NCBI GenBank assembly: GCA_009602735.1
Contig: WELA01012483.1
Coordinates: 88,325 to 152,324 of the forward strand
Direction: 5' to 3'
Length of the DNA: 64,000 nt
From: Mesotaenium endlicherianum
Lineage: Eukaryota > Streptophyta > Zygnematophyceae > Zygnematales > Mesotaeniaceae
Positions 34,291 to 46,876 of this stretch are shown piece by piece. A program made the position numbers and the translations under genes. The notes under the pieces were generated by a model that was given only the letters and a program-made list of their open reading frames with translations, made no database searches and was not told the origin of the DNA. Within the stretch, counting starts at the first letter, position 1. Each line of letters starts with the position of its first letter.

Positions 34291-35500
34291 GTCTGTACAT
34301 AGTTAACACATGATATAGCCTTAATGCATACGACATGTCACAGGAAGCTTCTCATAGCTAAATTGGGTCATACTACAGACTTCCGAAGCGATGCAGGTGT
34401 GTCCAAGAATAAATGCACCATCCCTGAGCAAGTCGACCATACAAAGTTTTGTCTTTTCCATCATGCCGTTTGTGACTAGCTTCATATCCATTCCGTCGAA
34501 CAACGTTTCTACTTTAAACTCAGATAAAGGAGAAATCATAGGGACCTTGCAGCAGCTCATTCTGGTAGCTTCAAGACGGAGAAGTTGGTCCGTCATGCTG
34601 TACGCCGTGCTTCTGCAGCCACCTTAGTCAATTACTCCCGACTAGAAGCAGACTCGGGTTTGGCACCCTTGACGATTAAAGTAGCATGTACTCGCTATAT
34701 TAAGCGTTTATTTTTTTACACTTTTTCCTTATATACACCACGAAACTATGCATGGACGCTGCATGGTCAGGACTCGGGTGAGAGCATGCACCCTCCCAAC
34801 TATCGAGTCGAGGCAAGAGGTAACCACTAAATCACCCTTTTCCACAATCGTGTGACCAGGACGTCAGCAATTCCCTGTTATTGACAATCTTCCGATAACG
34901 AAAACATGTGCTCATGTTAGCTCACGGATTTGTCATAGATTGTCAGGGCTCGCCCGGGCTCGTCGGGCCTCGGGCCTCAAGGCTAGAGCCTAGCAGCCAG
35001 CTAGCAGCTACTAGCAGCGTGCTAGACTCCAGAGTCCAGAAATGGTCCAGAATCCGAATCTGTGTTTGAGCATGCCAGGGCAGCTCCTAGCAGCCCATAG
35101 CAGCCGCTCTACCGCGCACTTCACTTGTCACACGGGAATGAGAGGTCGGTACTACCGATGGCAACCAGAATCTAGTGATCGAAAAGTCGTCTGCTAATTC
35201 TGGTCCCTATCGATGAGCTCCCAAAAGCTTCGGAGTCAGCTCGGAGCATTGATCGAGCTCTGCTGCGTGTGCCCACTCCGGCCCTACGGCCACACGCAGA
35301 GAATTGCTCACTGCAATTTAGTGTACATGGCGTTCTCTATTAGTAGCCCGCAGTTTAGTAGGCATGTCTACGATAGCCGCCGGGCAATCATGAGCAGCCA
35401 TATTTGTGTCACGGCCATGTCTCCTGGTCTAGATATCTAACATGTAGCGGGAGTATTTTCTGCTTCGCAACTACTGTTTCCGCTTCTGCTGTCTGGTGTG
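34291..35500. other. Intergenic region between divergent ALF4-like and elongase genes
   Basis: Probably contains both promoters and perhaps the first exon of the ALF4-like gene: a minus-strand frame at 34,321-34,596 begins MTDQLLRLEATRMSCCK and then meets a GTCCCT donor. Short repeats of CTAGCAGC type occur at 34,985-35,030. No other gene is visible. Confidence 0.35.
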
Positions 35501-37791
35501 ATGGATCCGCAAGTAATTGCTGTTATGGAGGGAATAAAGGACAGCTACTTCGCATTAGACAACCGTACATATCAAGCAGTTTATGATGTTTTGGACCAAA
35601 GAGTCGGCATTCAGCTTAGGCTTGCCTCTCCACTCGAAGGCCTACCTGTGCTGGCTACCCCAACACCAGTGCTAATTAGCTGCTCTTCATATCTTTGTTT
35701 CGTTTTGCTGGGACTGCTAAGAATAAAGCTTTTCAACCTGAAACCACGTGATAAGGAGTCATGGCTACTGAAGACGATCATTCTTGTGCATAATTGCTTC
35801 CTGTTTCTCCTCAGCCTCTACATGTGTGTTGGGATTGTGGAGCAAGCAATTTTCAACAGGTAGCCACTCTAAGATCACTCCTCTCAGCTCTTCCCTTTCG
35901 GCTTAAACAACTTCTGCACAAACATACGCCTTCCCCGAACGTACTGATGGTGCAAAACTGGGCCAAAGTTTTGTTATATCTTGCAAACGCACTTCAGGCA
36001 CTAAGAGTATGGCACCGTCTACTCCTAGTGTGGCTTGAAATATAAAAGGTTAGACTACGTGTGCTGGTGATGGGAGGATACAGGTACTCACTGTGGGGCA
36101 ATCCATACAGAGCCAATGAAACAAAGGTCAGCGTGTGCCCGTTCTCCTCTAGCTCTCCCTCTGGTGGTCGAAGTGACACATTAGTCAAGGATTGCTGAAT
36201 TACGAGACCCCGATTCTTCGCAGTCTCAAGCTGACTACTGGGGGGATGATAAGTGGTGTAAGCTTCTCTGGATGGGCTTCTTATTTGGAATGATTGAATG
36301 CCTGACATGAGGTTCATTTGCTGCTGATTCACAGATGGCTAAGCTTATCTATATCTTCTATGTTTCAAAGTACTTCGAATTTGGCGACACTGTAAGTCAG
36401 CTTTGTCCCATCCTGGTCGGTCAATACTGCTCTCCATTTGTTCAGTCTCTAGTTACTTGACTGAGACTCGTTCAAAGGTGCCGCTTCTGACCAATTATCA
36501 AACTTAGTGGTTTTTGATCGGCACATGACACTCCTACTGCATGGCGGATACTCGTGCTGCCTAGCAAGGCCAGATTTCTGCACCTATGGAAGCTCATTCG
36601 AGGACATGGTGGAGGGTTCCGCGTTGATAGTAAGAGCTGAAGGAAGGGTTGGGGTTTTGGGTATGTAGATCATAATGGTGGTGAAGCGCAGTGTGAGGCA
36701 AATCTCGGTGTTACATGTGTACCACCACTGCTCAATTGCCCTCATCTGGTGGGCTATAGCCCATCATGCTCCTGGAGGAGACGGTGAGCCCTTACACCCC
36801 GCTTCCGCTCTTGCTTGTGCATTCTTCCATTACATAGAGTTGGAAAAATTAGGGATCTGCTGTCAGTGATCCACAATATCTGGCCAGCTTCTAAGAGGAA
36901 ATGGACGGTACGTAGCTTCTTGACATAAAGCTTGGCCATATTCTTTCGTGCTCATGAAGGCGGCACATATGTCAATAGTATTTGCTGGTGTCTTAGAAAC
37001 CTTTGAGATGTAAGAGCTGAGTGGGAACGAGTTGGTGAGTGAGTGCAGCCTACTTCTCAGCGGCCGTGAACTCGGGCATCCACGTGGTCATGTACGGCTA
37101 CTACCTGCTGGCTGCCTTGATTGGCCGGAATGACCAACTGCGTCGCAAGTACCTTTGGTGGGGCAAGTACGTGCTTGCAGTCATCTGAACCCCACTCCGA
37201 TAGCAATACCTTCATAGAGTGCTCAATGTGATGTTATGCCATGTGTACACGATCTTGTTATCGTGTGAGTGGCTGTTGACAAACTTGGGTGTGCGCTGTG
37301 GCAACAGGTACCTTACGCAGATGCAGATGGGCCAGTTTGTATTGAACATGGTTCAAGCGCAGTATGATCTGCTCGTAGGAACAGCATACCCTTCCTGGCT
37401 TTTGCAGGTATTTCACTTCACGTGATACTCCCTCACAGAGCACGTTGCTGCATTCCAGACTGCATGTGGTTTTTTCTTCTTCTATGGGGGTTTGTTTTCT
37501 AGGAGTCAGACTCTTTTTGTTTAGCAGGACACTTACGACACACCATTAATGAGGTCTTGCCCAGCAACGCGATGCTCTATTGCATTGCTCATATGCTCCT
37601 CCCAGATTATTTGCTTCGCGGTGTACGGGCATGTTAAGACACAAGTTATGTATGCTCAGTGGCGAGTTTTTGCTGGTTTTGTGCAGCTGCTCTTTTACTA
37701 TATGATATCCTTGCTGATATTGTTTGGGAACTTCTACGTACGGAAATATTTGGCTACACCAAGGAGACCCTCTGCCAAGAAGGAGCTATAG
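35501..37791 (+). CDS. ELO-type very-long-chain fatty acid elongase
   Basis: Seven exons join in phase: 35,501-35,859, 36,084-36,126, 36,335-36,391, 36,669-36,783, 37,049-37,166, 37,308-37,407 and 37,687-37,791, giving 298 residues, the normal ELO length. ELO proteins are ER membrane 3-ketoacyl-CoA synthases that condense malonyl-CoA with a fatty acyl-CoA. Diagnostic motifs are present: KYFEFGDT (about 146-153), the catalytic His box LHVYHH (His 169, 172, 173), NSGIHVVMYGYY and QMGQFVLNMVQ. Several hydrophobic membrane spans are evident, and the C terminus is lysine-rich (PSAKKEL). The HVYHH form and the MYGYY segment resemble polyunsaturated fatty acid elongases of algae and mosses, so a PUFA substrate is likely but inferred. 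The start is the ATG after an in-frame GTG. It is followed in tandem by the P450 reductase gene. Confidence 0.95.
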
Positions 37792-39038
37792 GACGTTGCT
37801 GCTTAGAAAACCGTGTGGTTGGCCGCATTGGTCATTAGATGTGTCAATGATTGGTATACGGTCACAAGGTATCATATGTATTGTTATTAGTATCATAGTT
37901 GGTGACTGCAGGTTATACATTCTGCTTTGATTCAGAGCAATTATTAGGGCAGTTGCCGATAGTTGATATTACACTTTCGGTGTACCCTTGCTAAAGACTG
38001 CGTGCACAGCGAGGACTGGTTACTGCCCTCATTCTTTTTGGCTAAGGTCAGAATTTAAAGATCAGACGAAGTGGTTGTATTTTATAAGCCTGTGGGTGCC
38101 TCAGTTGATGAGACATTGAGTGGCCAAATTGGTACCTGCCAAACAATCTTCGGGTTTCGCTTTACTTGGACAACACATTATCGACACTATCATCAACATC
38201 CCCATACTGAGTCAAAACAACCAGATATTTCTTTCACTATTTCAAGGAGATGCTGAAGCTCGTAAATTGCATTAGGATCAAACCAGCAAGTAGTAGCACC
38301 ACTGTCTGTTGTTCTTTTCAGGTACCTGGAATTTTGAGAGCTGTCAAACTTGAGTGAAGAGCCTCAGAGGGGAAGGTGGAAGCCTGCAGAATGCTGCAGA
38401 AGGTAACATCTACTAAAACGTGTGATAACGTGTCGCGGGTACTTGAATTCAGCTTGGGTTGGCTTGGGTCGTTTGTGCAGCCAAGGTCGGCAAATGTCGG
38501 CAATGGTCATTGGGTTGACCGCGAGTGTCAATTTGATGTCAGGACTCTTTCAGACCTGTTTCGGATGGCGTCAGACTTGTTCGCCTGTGATTGAGCAACA
38601 CGCAAGTGTTCTGTGCAGTTCTGTGTAATGCCGTAGACCTTGTTGACAACGTTGCCGGCTTTTCACTGATCGGAGCCAATGGAAGTTTATTCTCCATCAG
38701 TTGACCCGACGGCCAGCGGAACGTTATCCACGGTCGCATCACGCTCGTAAAAGTACCTCCGTCCTTACGGTACCGCTTCCTGCTGGGGCTTGACGAAGTC
38801 TGACGCGACGTGGCTAATTTCTTAACATGTTCAAATTGCTCTTTGACAGCTTTTTGGAAGTCTATTCCGTGATGAGCTGAGGCCAGAAGTCATATGACAG
38901 CGTAGTGCACCTTCGTCCTCCTGCACAGGCTGTCTCGCTCTGGTGCAGTGGTAGACATTCTCTTTGTGACCGAAGAAGCTAGTTCTGTTTCTCGGGAGCA
39001 TTCTTTAACTTGTTGCTCTGTTTACGGCGAGGTATATC
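37792..39038 (+). other. Intergenic region, elongase 3' side and reductase promoter
   Basis: No gene recognised. Short open frames at 38,376-38,628 lack domains and splice logic. The region should hold the terminator of the elongase gene and the promoter of the reductase gene. Confidence 0.4.
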
Positions 39039-42000
39039 ATGGCAGAAGCCGGAGAGCGTCAGAGTTTCAGTTCCCCGGCCTTGATCTCACTAGCTGTGTT
39101 TTTCGTTACTCTAGCTTTATATCTATGGCGTCAAACAAATCGACCTCGGCGAAGTCGTAAAGTTCAAGCCAAAGAGGAAAAGGTTGACACAAATGGTCAG
39201 GAGTCGGAAAAGAAGACGATCACGGTCCTGTTTGGCACACAAACTGGCACGGCTGAGAATTTTGCGAAGGTACTTAGATTTGCGAATAGTGCGGTCTTGA
39301 TTCTTGTCTGCAAGGTATGTATTTCAGCTATTATTGGCGAATCTGAAGGAAGAGTGAGTTTTTGATTGGTTATGCAAGTAGACAAGGAACTAATGTTTAA
39401 TCGCCTGTATGCAGGTCTTGACAGAAGAAATGAGGGCACGATATGGAAAGTATGCTGTAGTTCGACTCTTTGATCTGGTAATGACTTTAACTTCATGAGC
39501 AGTCCTTAAGGCAATGTCACGTGTGTGCTATTTTTCCTTGTCTTCTGCATGGGCCTTCGTGGTGGTCCATCATATGTCCTGCAACTCGTGATGTGGACGC
39601 GTCGTTGGGTTTCAGGATATTCATCAGTCTGGTTATTGTGCAGGGGCTAATTGTGGAAGTTACCTCTTCATGTTGCAGGATGAGTATGCCCCTGATGACG
39701 GGGAGTATGAGGAGAAGCTGTCAAAAGATCCCCTTGTCATGTTTGTGGCTGCTACGTAAGTCTCAACTTGAACTGTTTTGGCTTTGATTTCAATTGTACT
39801 TCACTGCCTCCAAGGATGCTCCACATGACAGAACAAAGAATTAGGTAGTAGCACAGGCAGCTTCGTAGCATGCTCTTCATGAGTGAGGTTGAGGATTATG
39901 ACGATCAAGTTCTGGGGCTTGGTGGTGGCCCTGTGAGGAGTACGGAGCGATCTGAACGTGTTGTGTGGGTGTGGGTGACAGCTATGGAGACGGGGAGCCG
40001 ACAGACAATGCAGCCCGCTTCCACAAATGGTTGTCTCAGCGTGCCGAGGTGAGGTCTGCACCATCAAAGATTGCTTGAGCTTCCATTCTTTGTGCTTGGG
40101 TGGAGGGTGTATTGATCTGTGGTACTCTGCAGGGCACCATCTAAGAAGTGACCCAAGGACTGTATCTCTGCAGGAGGAGGAAGGCACTGGCATGCTTGGC
40201 AATCTGTCGTTTGCCGTCTTTGGCTTGGGTAACCGCCAGTACGAGCACTTCAATGCAGTAAGCGCCTTGCTTCCGCTTCTTTCTCAGTGGTCTATAATAG
40301 TTACGGAGGTGGCTTCAAGTCCATGGTGGGGGGTTTTGGAAGTGTATAATGTCAGTTTAGCTCGAGCTTTAAGCGGAGTCTGATAGAACCGGGAGCAGTG
40401 TGCTACAATTGCTGACTGGTGCGTGTTACTGGACAATGGGTGTTGCTGCAGATAGGGAAGATATTTGACACCAGCCTGGTAAAGCTAGGTACGGCCTGGC
40501 TCTTCCTCGCTCTATTGTCCTGCGCCGTCAGGTGTCCGATGTGGCCAGTGTGCGTGCAGCATCCGCATACATGTAGGCTGGGCGGGTAGTATGGCAGTCC
40601 AACGCTCATATCCAAGGGGCCAGACATTTATGGGATGCGTGACACAGGCCAACTCGAGCTGAAGCTTGACGGGAACCTTTTACTGTGTTGGAACAGGAGG
40701 ACAAAGACTTGTTGAAGTGGGGTTGGGCGACGATGACCAGTGTATAGAGGATGACTTCAACCAGTGGTACACATTATCCCCTCTGTGGCTTGCTTGCTGC
40801 CCTATGCCCTGGAGGCAGGAGCCTACCCATGAAGCTTCTAGTTTGGGGGAAGCGGCCTGGTGGGAATTGAAGGGGGCGGTGTACGAGATGTCGGCCAAAT
40901 AGTAGGCACTATGTCGTCAATGTAGCGGTGGTAGTTCTTTTTGCTGTTCTGTAATTCAGGGGCTTATCGTTGTTGGCAAAGTGAGGAGTTTCGATTGCCC
41001 TGCTTGCTGTATGTTGGCCACGTTGAGACATGCTGGGACACGCCCTCAGAGTGCGCGGTACAAAAAGGTCAAATGCCGGCGGCTCAGGGTTTGTAGTGCC
41101 TTCAAGAAAGGTGTGTGAGATAAGAAGCAGATGAGGTTGGCCATGCAGGTAACACATACTGGACTAAGTGCGAGGGACAGTGTTAGAGAGTGCGGCGCTG
41201 ACACGGAGGGGTGTGCCGGGTGCACCGGCAGGAAGGAGTCCCTGTGGGTGGCCTTGGACAAGCAGCTGCTGCAGGACGCGGAGGGCGGGCAGGCGGCGCT
41301 GGAGCCGAGTTACGAGATGGCCATTCCCGAGTACCAGGTCACGCTGCACCCCAGCGGCACTCCCGACGCCGTCCCTCCCAAGCCCGGCCCCGTGCTCAAG
41401 CGCCGCAACAGCACCAAGACCGGCAGCGCTGACGCCCACCCCTACTACCGGTGGGTACACCACTCTCGTGAAGCAAGCCTGGGCGCAAGGCTGTGCGCTG
41501 CACTGCAGGCGTGGGAGGGGGGGAGGGCCTTAGCTGAGGGGGGGCTTGCTGGCGGGCGGGGGTGGCAGGGTGCCAATAGCGGTCCGCAAGGAGTTGCACT
41601 CGGCGGAGTCAGAGCGGTCCTGCATACACGTGGAGCTCGACATCAGTGACACCGGGATCACGTGCGTCCCTCCCTTCCTACACATCTCTGGGGCTGGGGA
41701 GGGCTTTTGGTAGCCCGAATGGCACCAGCAAGCTAGCGAGCTGAAGGGGATGATGACGATGGGGTGGCGCTGGCAGATACGAGACGGGAGATCATGTGGC
41801 CATCTTTGCGGACAACCAGGCGGACGTGGTGGAGGCTGCTGCCAAGTGCCTGCGGCTGCCCCTGGACACCTCCTTCACGCTCCACGCTGCGGCAGGCGTG
41901 GACAGCACGCTTCCTGAGCCCTTCCCGGGGCCTGTCACGCTGCGCACGGCTCTCGCCCGCTACGCCGATCTTCTCAACCTCCCACGCAAGGTCAGTCAGT

Positions 42001-44220
42001 CAGTCAGTCAGTACCCCTCCTGGCGTCATCACGGACGACAGTGAGGGAACCGCTTGTTTGTGAGTTTTTTCGTTGCAACCTGGGCTACCTCCTCCTGTCC
42101 CCCAGCAAACACGGCTCAGAGAAAGAGGGATTCGTCACTGGCAGGCAGCGTTGGTGGCGCTGGCAGCGCAAGCGGCAGAGCCGCAGGAGGCGGAGCGGCT
42201 GCGCTTCCTGGCCTCGCCTGCCGGCAAGGACGAGTACCATAGCTGGGTTGTGGAGGCGCAGCGCAGCCTGCTGGAGGTCATGGAGGCGTTCCCGTCCGCG
42301 CAGCCGCCGCTGGGCGTCTTCTTTGCCGCCATTGCGGCCCGCCTGCAGCCGCGCTTCTACTCCATCTCCTCTTCTCAGAGGTGCCCCTCCACCAGCAGTG
42401 ACATTGGTTCTGTGTGGGCTTGCTGCCTTGTGCTGCTCCTGTGGTCCACACTCTAGCTGTTGTGGCAAGTTCGTAGCTTGGCTGCATTCATCCCCTCACG
42501 TATCAGGAGGAGGGCTGCAAACTTCAATCTCTTCATAACTCTCCCCTGTGCAGCCGTACCAAATAGGGAGATATGAAGGCTTTTAATGATCTGTCTCTGC
42601 TCAGGGGAGTTTTCCTGGCTCGGGCCTCTTTGACGCGAAAAGAAGCAAGTGGTTGGTGTGCCCTCTGGTGGGTAACGAGAACAGGCAGGGGGATGCGGTG
42701 TGCAGGTACGTGGCGGACGCGCTGCACGTGACGTGCTCCGTGGTGGAGGACACCACGCGCAGCGGCCGCCTCCACCGCGGCGTGGCCTCCACCTACCTCA
42801 AGGTAACCTGTACTGGCTCTCTCATTCAGTGCCACAGGCACGTGGCAAGGCAGAGAGAGTTGGCAGGCTGGCAGGCTGGCAGGCTGGCAGGCTGGCAGCA
42901 AAGGAGTGCAGTCCGTGTTGCGTGCCCTTTTGGCTGCCCAGCCAAACGAGGGGGCATTCTGTGACCTCCTGGTGCCTGGCTGTGATGGGGTGTGATGGGA
43001 TGCAGAATGCTGTGCCAGTCACTGAGGACGCGGTCGCCTTCACGGCTGCTCCTATATTCGTGCGCGCATCAACTTTCAGGCTGCCTGCGAAGAGGGAGCA
43101 GGCAGTCATTATGGTGGGACCGGGCACGGGGCTGGCTCCCTTCCGCGGCTTCCTCCAGGTGTGCACAGCACCCCCCTCCCCCAGTCATGCTCTCTCTCGC
43201 TCACTTGCGCCTGTCGGACAAGACAAGGCCTGGTGTAATTGTTTTGCAGGAGACTTATAAAGAACTGGGTGAGAACAAATAGTAAGCCTTGGTTATGCTG
43301 CAGGCTCTTGAGTGGTGTGGGCGGGGGATAGGAGCGACCAAGGCGCTTTCTTGCTGAGCCGTGCTTGCCACACAAGAAACCAGCGCTGCTCATAGTGCTT
43401 CTGAGGGGTCATCATCGCATTGCTGCTGACAAGCGGCGTGCCGAATGGTAGTGCAGGAGAGAGAGGCTCTGCTGAGGCAGGGGGAGAAGTTGGGGCCGGC
43501 CATTCTCTTCTTTGGCTGCCGCAAGCACAGCAAGGTATTTATGGCTACCACACACTTCTGTGTGACTAGCGCCGGATTACTGTGCTTGTTTTTGACATGA
43601 AAGCCTCCAGAGTGGCAGCTGAGTCAGGCAGCTGATGTGCGTGGGCGGGAATGTAGGACTACATATATGAGGAGGAGCTGCAGCAGTTTGTGAGCTCGGG
43701 TGCTCTGACCCACTTGCATGTGGCGTTCTCCAGAGATGGGCCCGAGAAGGAATATGTGCAGCATCACATGCTCGCCCAGGTACTGTCATTCCTGACAATG
43801 TCACCTGGTGATGTGGCACTGTGGTCTTTCTGTGGGGGGCGAGGCTGCACCTGCCCCCGCTTGCTCCTGCTCATCCGATATGCACTTGCCCCTCCCCGTA
43901 TGTGTGCAGGCTAAGGAGCTCTGGAAGTTGTTGTCGAGCGGAGCATATTTGTATGTCTGTGGTGACGCAAAAGCCATGGCCAAAGATGTTCACCGTACAC
44001 TGCTACAGATTATAGTTGAGCAGGTATATCCTCCACTCTTTCTCATGTATTGCAAATGCTTTGATATGTCAGTTGTAATTTTTCGCTTTCTTGGTTGTGG
44101 CATCATGTATATCAATGTGTTTTGGGTGACTGGATGCAGGATATGGTCAGTGGAAGCAAAGCAGAAGCTTATGTGAAGAAATTACAACACGAAAATAGGT
44201 ACCAGAGGGATGTTTGGTAG
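39039..44220 (+). CDS. CPR: NADPH-cytochrome P450 reductase
   Basis: Seventeen exons join in phase: 39,039-39,269, 39,415-39,477, 39,679-39,755, 39,982-40,048, 40,174-40,257, 40,452-40,488, 40,697-40,766, 41,232-41,450, 41,569-41,661, 41,777-41,990, 42,145-42,380, 42,706-42,802, 43,006-43,158, 43,457-43,534, 43,657-43,779, 43,910-44,023 and 44,140-44,220. The product has 678 residues, as usual for the family. It passes electrons from NADPH through FAD and FMN to P450s on the ER. An N-terminal anchor (about residues 14-30) is followed by the flavodoxin-like FMN domain ([14 protein letters not shown] from 64; [22 protein letters not shown]), the FAD domain ([16 protein letters not shown]) and the NADPH domain ([39 protein letters not shown]). 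It ends RYQRDVW, with the aromatic residue that stacks on FAD. It looks fully functional. Confidence 0.98.
42861..42898. repeat. Short tandem repeat, 8-bp unit GGCAGGCT
   Basis: Four and a half copies of GGCAGGCT in the intron after exon 12 of the reductase gene. A CAGT repeat at 41,991-42,012 sits at the donor of another intron of the same gene. Confidence 0.9.
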
Positions 44221-44515
44221 GTCTGCTGCTGTGGAACACAGCTACAGTGGCCAATTAGAGCCACATCTATAGATGTAGGTATCTTAGAAATATTATTTGA
44301 ACTATTCCTTCTTGGTATGTTAGTGTTAGCTTTCAAAACAAGTAGACGTACTTTTCACCACTGCGCACGTTGGAGTTTGTTAAAACATGGATGCATGCAA
44401 GGTGGTAAGAAAATACAATACACCAAGATGGGAAACATCTCGTTCGCTTCATCCATTTATCTACTAGCATGCCCGGGCACGCCGTTCCACCAAGCTTCAC
44501 TCATTGGGAGCCAGT

Positions 44516-45101
44516 TTAATGTGACGGCAAATCTTGTGGTTTAGAGCACATATACTCCTCGCCAAATTCCATGGCGGCATTGCCGATGACAACATTATCT
44601 ATCTGTGTGCCTTGAACTCCTTCAGTCCCCATTGCTGAGGAAACACTCCCCCACATGCGCGCCCACATTCCATGCTTGAGAACTTCAATCTCCGCCACGG
44701 CTACAAAGCTCTCTGAGCAGCAACCTACCCACGTGCCAGATGCGGTGGGCCCCAAGATGGGAGCTGAGAACGTACTCGGCGGTCCAGAGAATTTGACCGA
44801 GACGGAGTAGGTAGGGTTGTGCGCAGTAAAAGAGAACTTGCCCACGCAAGCATCAACTGTCAGGTCAGAGAACCACACTCCGGGATCTATATTGCGAAAG
44901 TCCAGGTCCAGAGCAGCAGAGCGGTAGCCCATGGCATACACGCTTGGCATGCGAAACTGCGCTGCCCTGAAATAGGCCACAGCGATTACCACCTGCAGGG
45001 AGAGACCAGAACAGAGGTGATCAGAATTCGCTTGATCTCTCTCAATTCTAAGCCTGCTGATATGCTCAACTGCTCCCCAATCCCGATCAAGTCCAAATGG
45101 G

Positions 45102-45153
<52 letters not shown>

Positions 45154-46876
45154 ACACACACACCTGGTAAGAGCCGTCAGCAGAGATGGCCTGGCCCCAG
45201 ATGTGGCCCGCAGGAAATGCGCGACCCCAATTCTTCTCCTCATGCCCCCACCCAGTCCCCTGCAGCTGCTGCTCGCCCGTTTCGCTCGTACTCACATAGC
45301 TGTATGTTGCTTCGGACCTCACGCTGCAGCCAAGCATCACCCGACGCCAGTCTTTGTGAGGTGAGGTGGATCTTAAGCACGAGCCTTGCCGAGAGTGACA
45401 GAGTGCGTAGCCAGCCACGTGGCGATTGACAAGACGCAAAAGAGCCTCTGACCCACCCACCCACCCACCTGTACACAGCCCAGCGGGTGGGCAGCAAGCT
45501 CTTGTGGGGGAGCAAGCGCGCCAGCCAGCCCTCTGGGGTGGCGCTGTAGTCGCCGGCCCTCCACAGCTTCTGCTCTCCATCCCTCCACGAGCCACCCAGG
45601 GTGAAACCGCAGGACAGCACCATTCTTACTTCCACGTTTCAGCACGTGTCCCCCCAGGAGTACTCCAACACATGGCAGCAGCCACCTGAGAGTATCTGCA
45701 CTTCAACCATGCACTATACCATACCCTATGCGCCGAAGGGGCGTTCGAGATCCGAGAGTAGACCTCACCCCCCCACCCGCAAGCCATCCTTCCCCGGTCA
45801 GCCGAGTGGGGGCTGCTTACCTGCGAGCTCAGGTTGGCCCGGAGCGTGAGGCCCCCCAGGGAGAGGTCCAGGCGCGTCTCGTGCGGCTGCACGCTCAGGT
45901 ACCCGTGGCCCGGCGCACTCCACTCGAAGTTGGGTGGCGCATTAACATCTGGATCGCTGTCCACAGGGTGACCACTCTGTGTGATGCTCACGTTCTGCTC
46001 CCCACAGAAACACTGTCAGGCCCCACCCCCTCTTGACTGAAAAGCCGTGGGGAAGACCTGCCCTCTTCTGAATCTTTAGAAGACCTGGGTACCCATCTGC
46101 ACTGAGTGTAAAGTGATGGATATTGAGGAAACATCTTCAACCTTGTCTCCTTGTAAGCAATGTTGAGGAGGGCAGGGTGAGCGTTGAGCAGAATTCCAAA
46201 GAGCATAAGGAGGAAGGATGCCCCCCGCGCTCTGACAAGTGCATGTGCATACCTGCAAGAGTACCTGCTCGACCTCAAGCGAGCCACAGCTGTCCAATTC
46301 TGGGCGGCACACCTGGCCATGAGTTTGGGCGTGGCAAGCAAGCACTACAACGACAGACTCTTGGCTGCTACTGATACTGCCCACAATGGCTGCGTAGCTG
46401 CTCCCGCTGTCGTGATCAACAATCCTTGTATACCACCCCTGCGCACCCAACGAAATCTCCTGTTGATTGTACGGGGAAAGATGCGTCCCTACTTATATGC
46501 ACACCCTGTACAGCCGGCAGCAGGACCCTTCCCCCAAACAGATAAATAGTAAATGCTTGATTTCTTCGAGGTTGGAAACTTCATGTCTGCCTGCGTGATG
46601 AGTAGTACTACTTTTGAAACATCCAGCCCACCCCTCATAAGGAAGTTACCAACAGGAGTGGAAGAAGAACCACAAAGTCACTAAGGTTGTCTCAACAGTC
46701 GCTTGCATTCCCGATACCTCAAACCAAGGGCAAGAAGACGCCCGGTGGCTTGGTTGATAGGAAAGCAGACCACAATCAGGAACATGTGGGTCATACGGGC
46801 TGCAATGTCCAACACCTAAGGCCAACACAAGTATAAGGCCGATGGCGACCTTCAACGACTGGAAAGTTAACATCAT
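44516..46876 (-). CDS. Tocopherol-cyclase-like protein with signal peptide
   Basis: Six exons join in phase: 46,718-46,876, 46,253-46,438, 45,821-45,994, 45,469-45,569, 45,164-45,323 and 44,516-44,992, giving 418 residues. The order of motifs follows tocopherol cyclase (VTE1) and its lipocalin-like relatives: DCGLLSYQ..PWFEGWYTRI, PPNFEW, TPEGWLARLL, RWAVYSVRSEATYSYV, GHEEKNWGRAFPAGHIWGQ, then PSTFSAPILGPTAS..GCCSES and VAVAEIE near the end. Plant VTE1 makes the chromanol ring of vitamin E in plastids. Here the N terminus (MMLTFQSLKVAIGLILVLAL) is a clear hydrophobic signal sequence, ending near GHC. That suggests the secretory route, or a bipartite plastid route, and a function that may differ from VTE1. 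Exon 4's acceptor (GAGAGCAG) was chosen by phase and family pattern. The gene converges on the reductase gene. Confidence 0.65.
45107..45163. repeat. (CA)n microsatellite at a splice donor
   Basis: About 28 CA units with one interruption. On the minus strand it is the (GT)n run that begins the intron after exon 5 of the tocopherol-cyclase-like gene, so the first GT of the repeat is the splice donor. Confidence 0.93.

Noticed and set aside
38376-38742. Short overlapping frames upstream of the P450 reductase gene
   Set aside because: No recognisable protein features and no in-phase splice sites; probably promoter or untranslated DNA.
45240-45645. Longer uninterrupted minus-strand frames through the tocopherol-cyclase-like gene
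   Set aside because: They read through introns. Only the exon chain with correct phases reproduces the family motif order.
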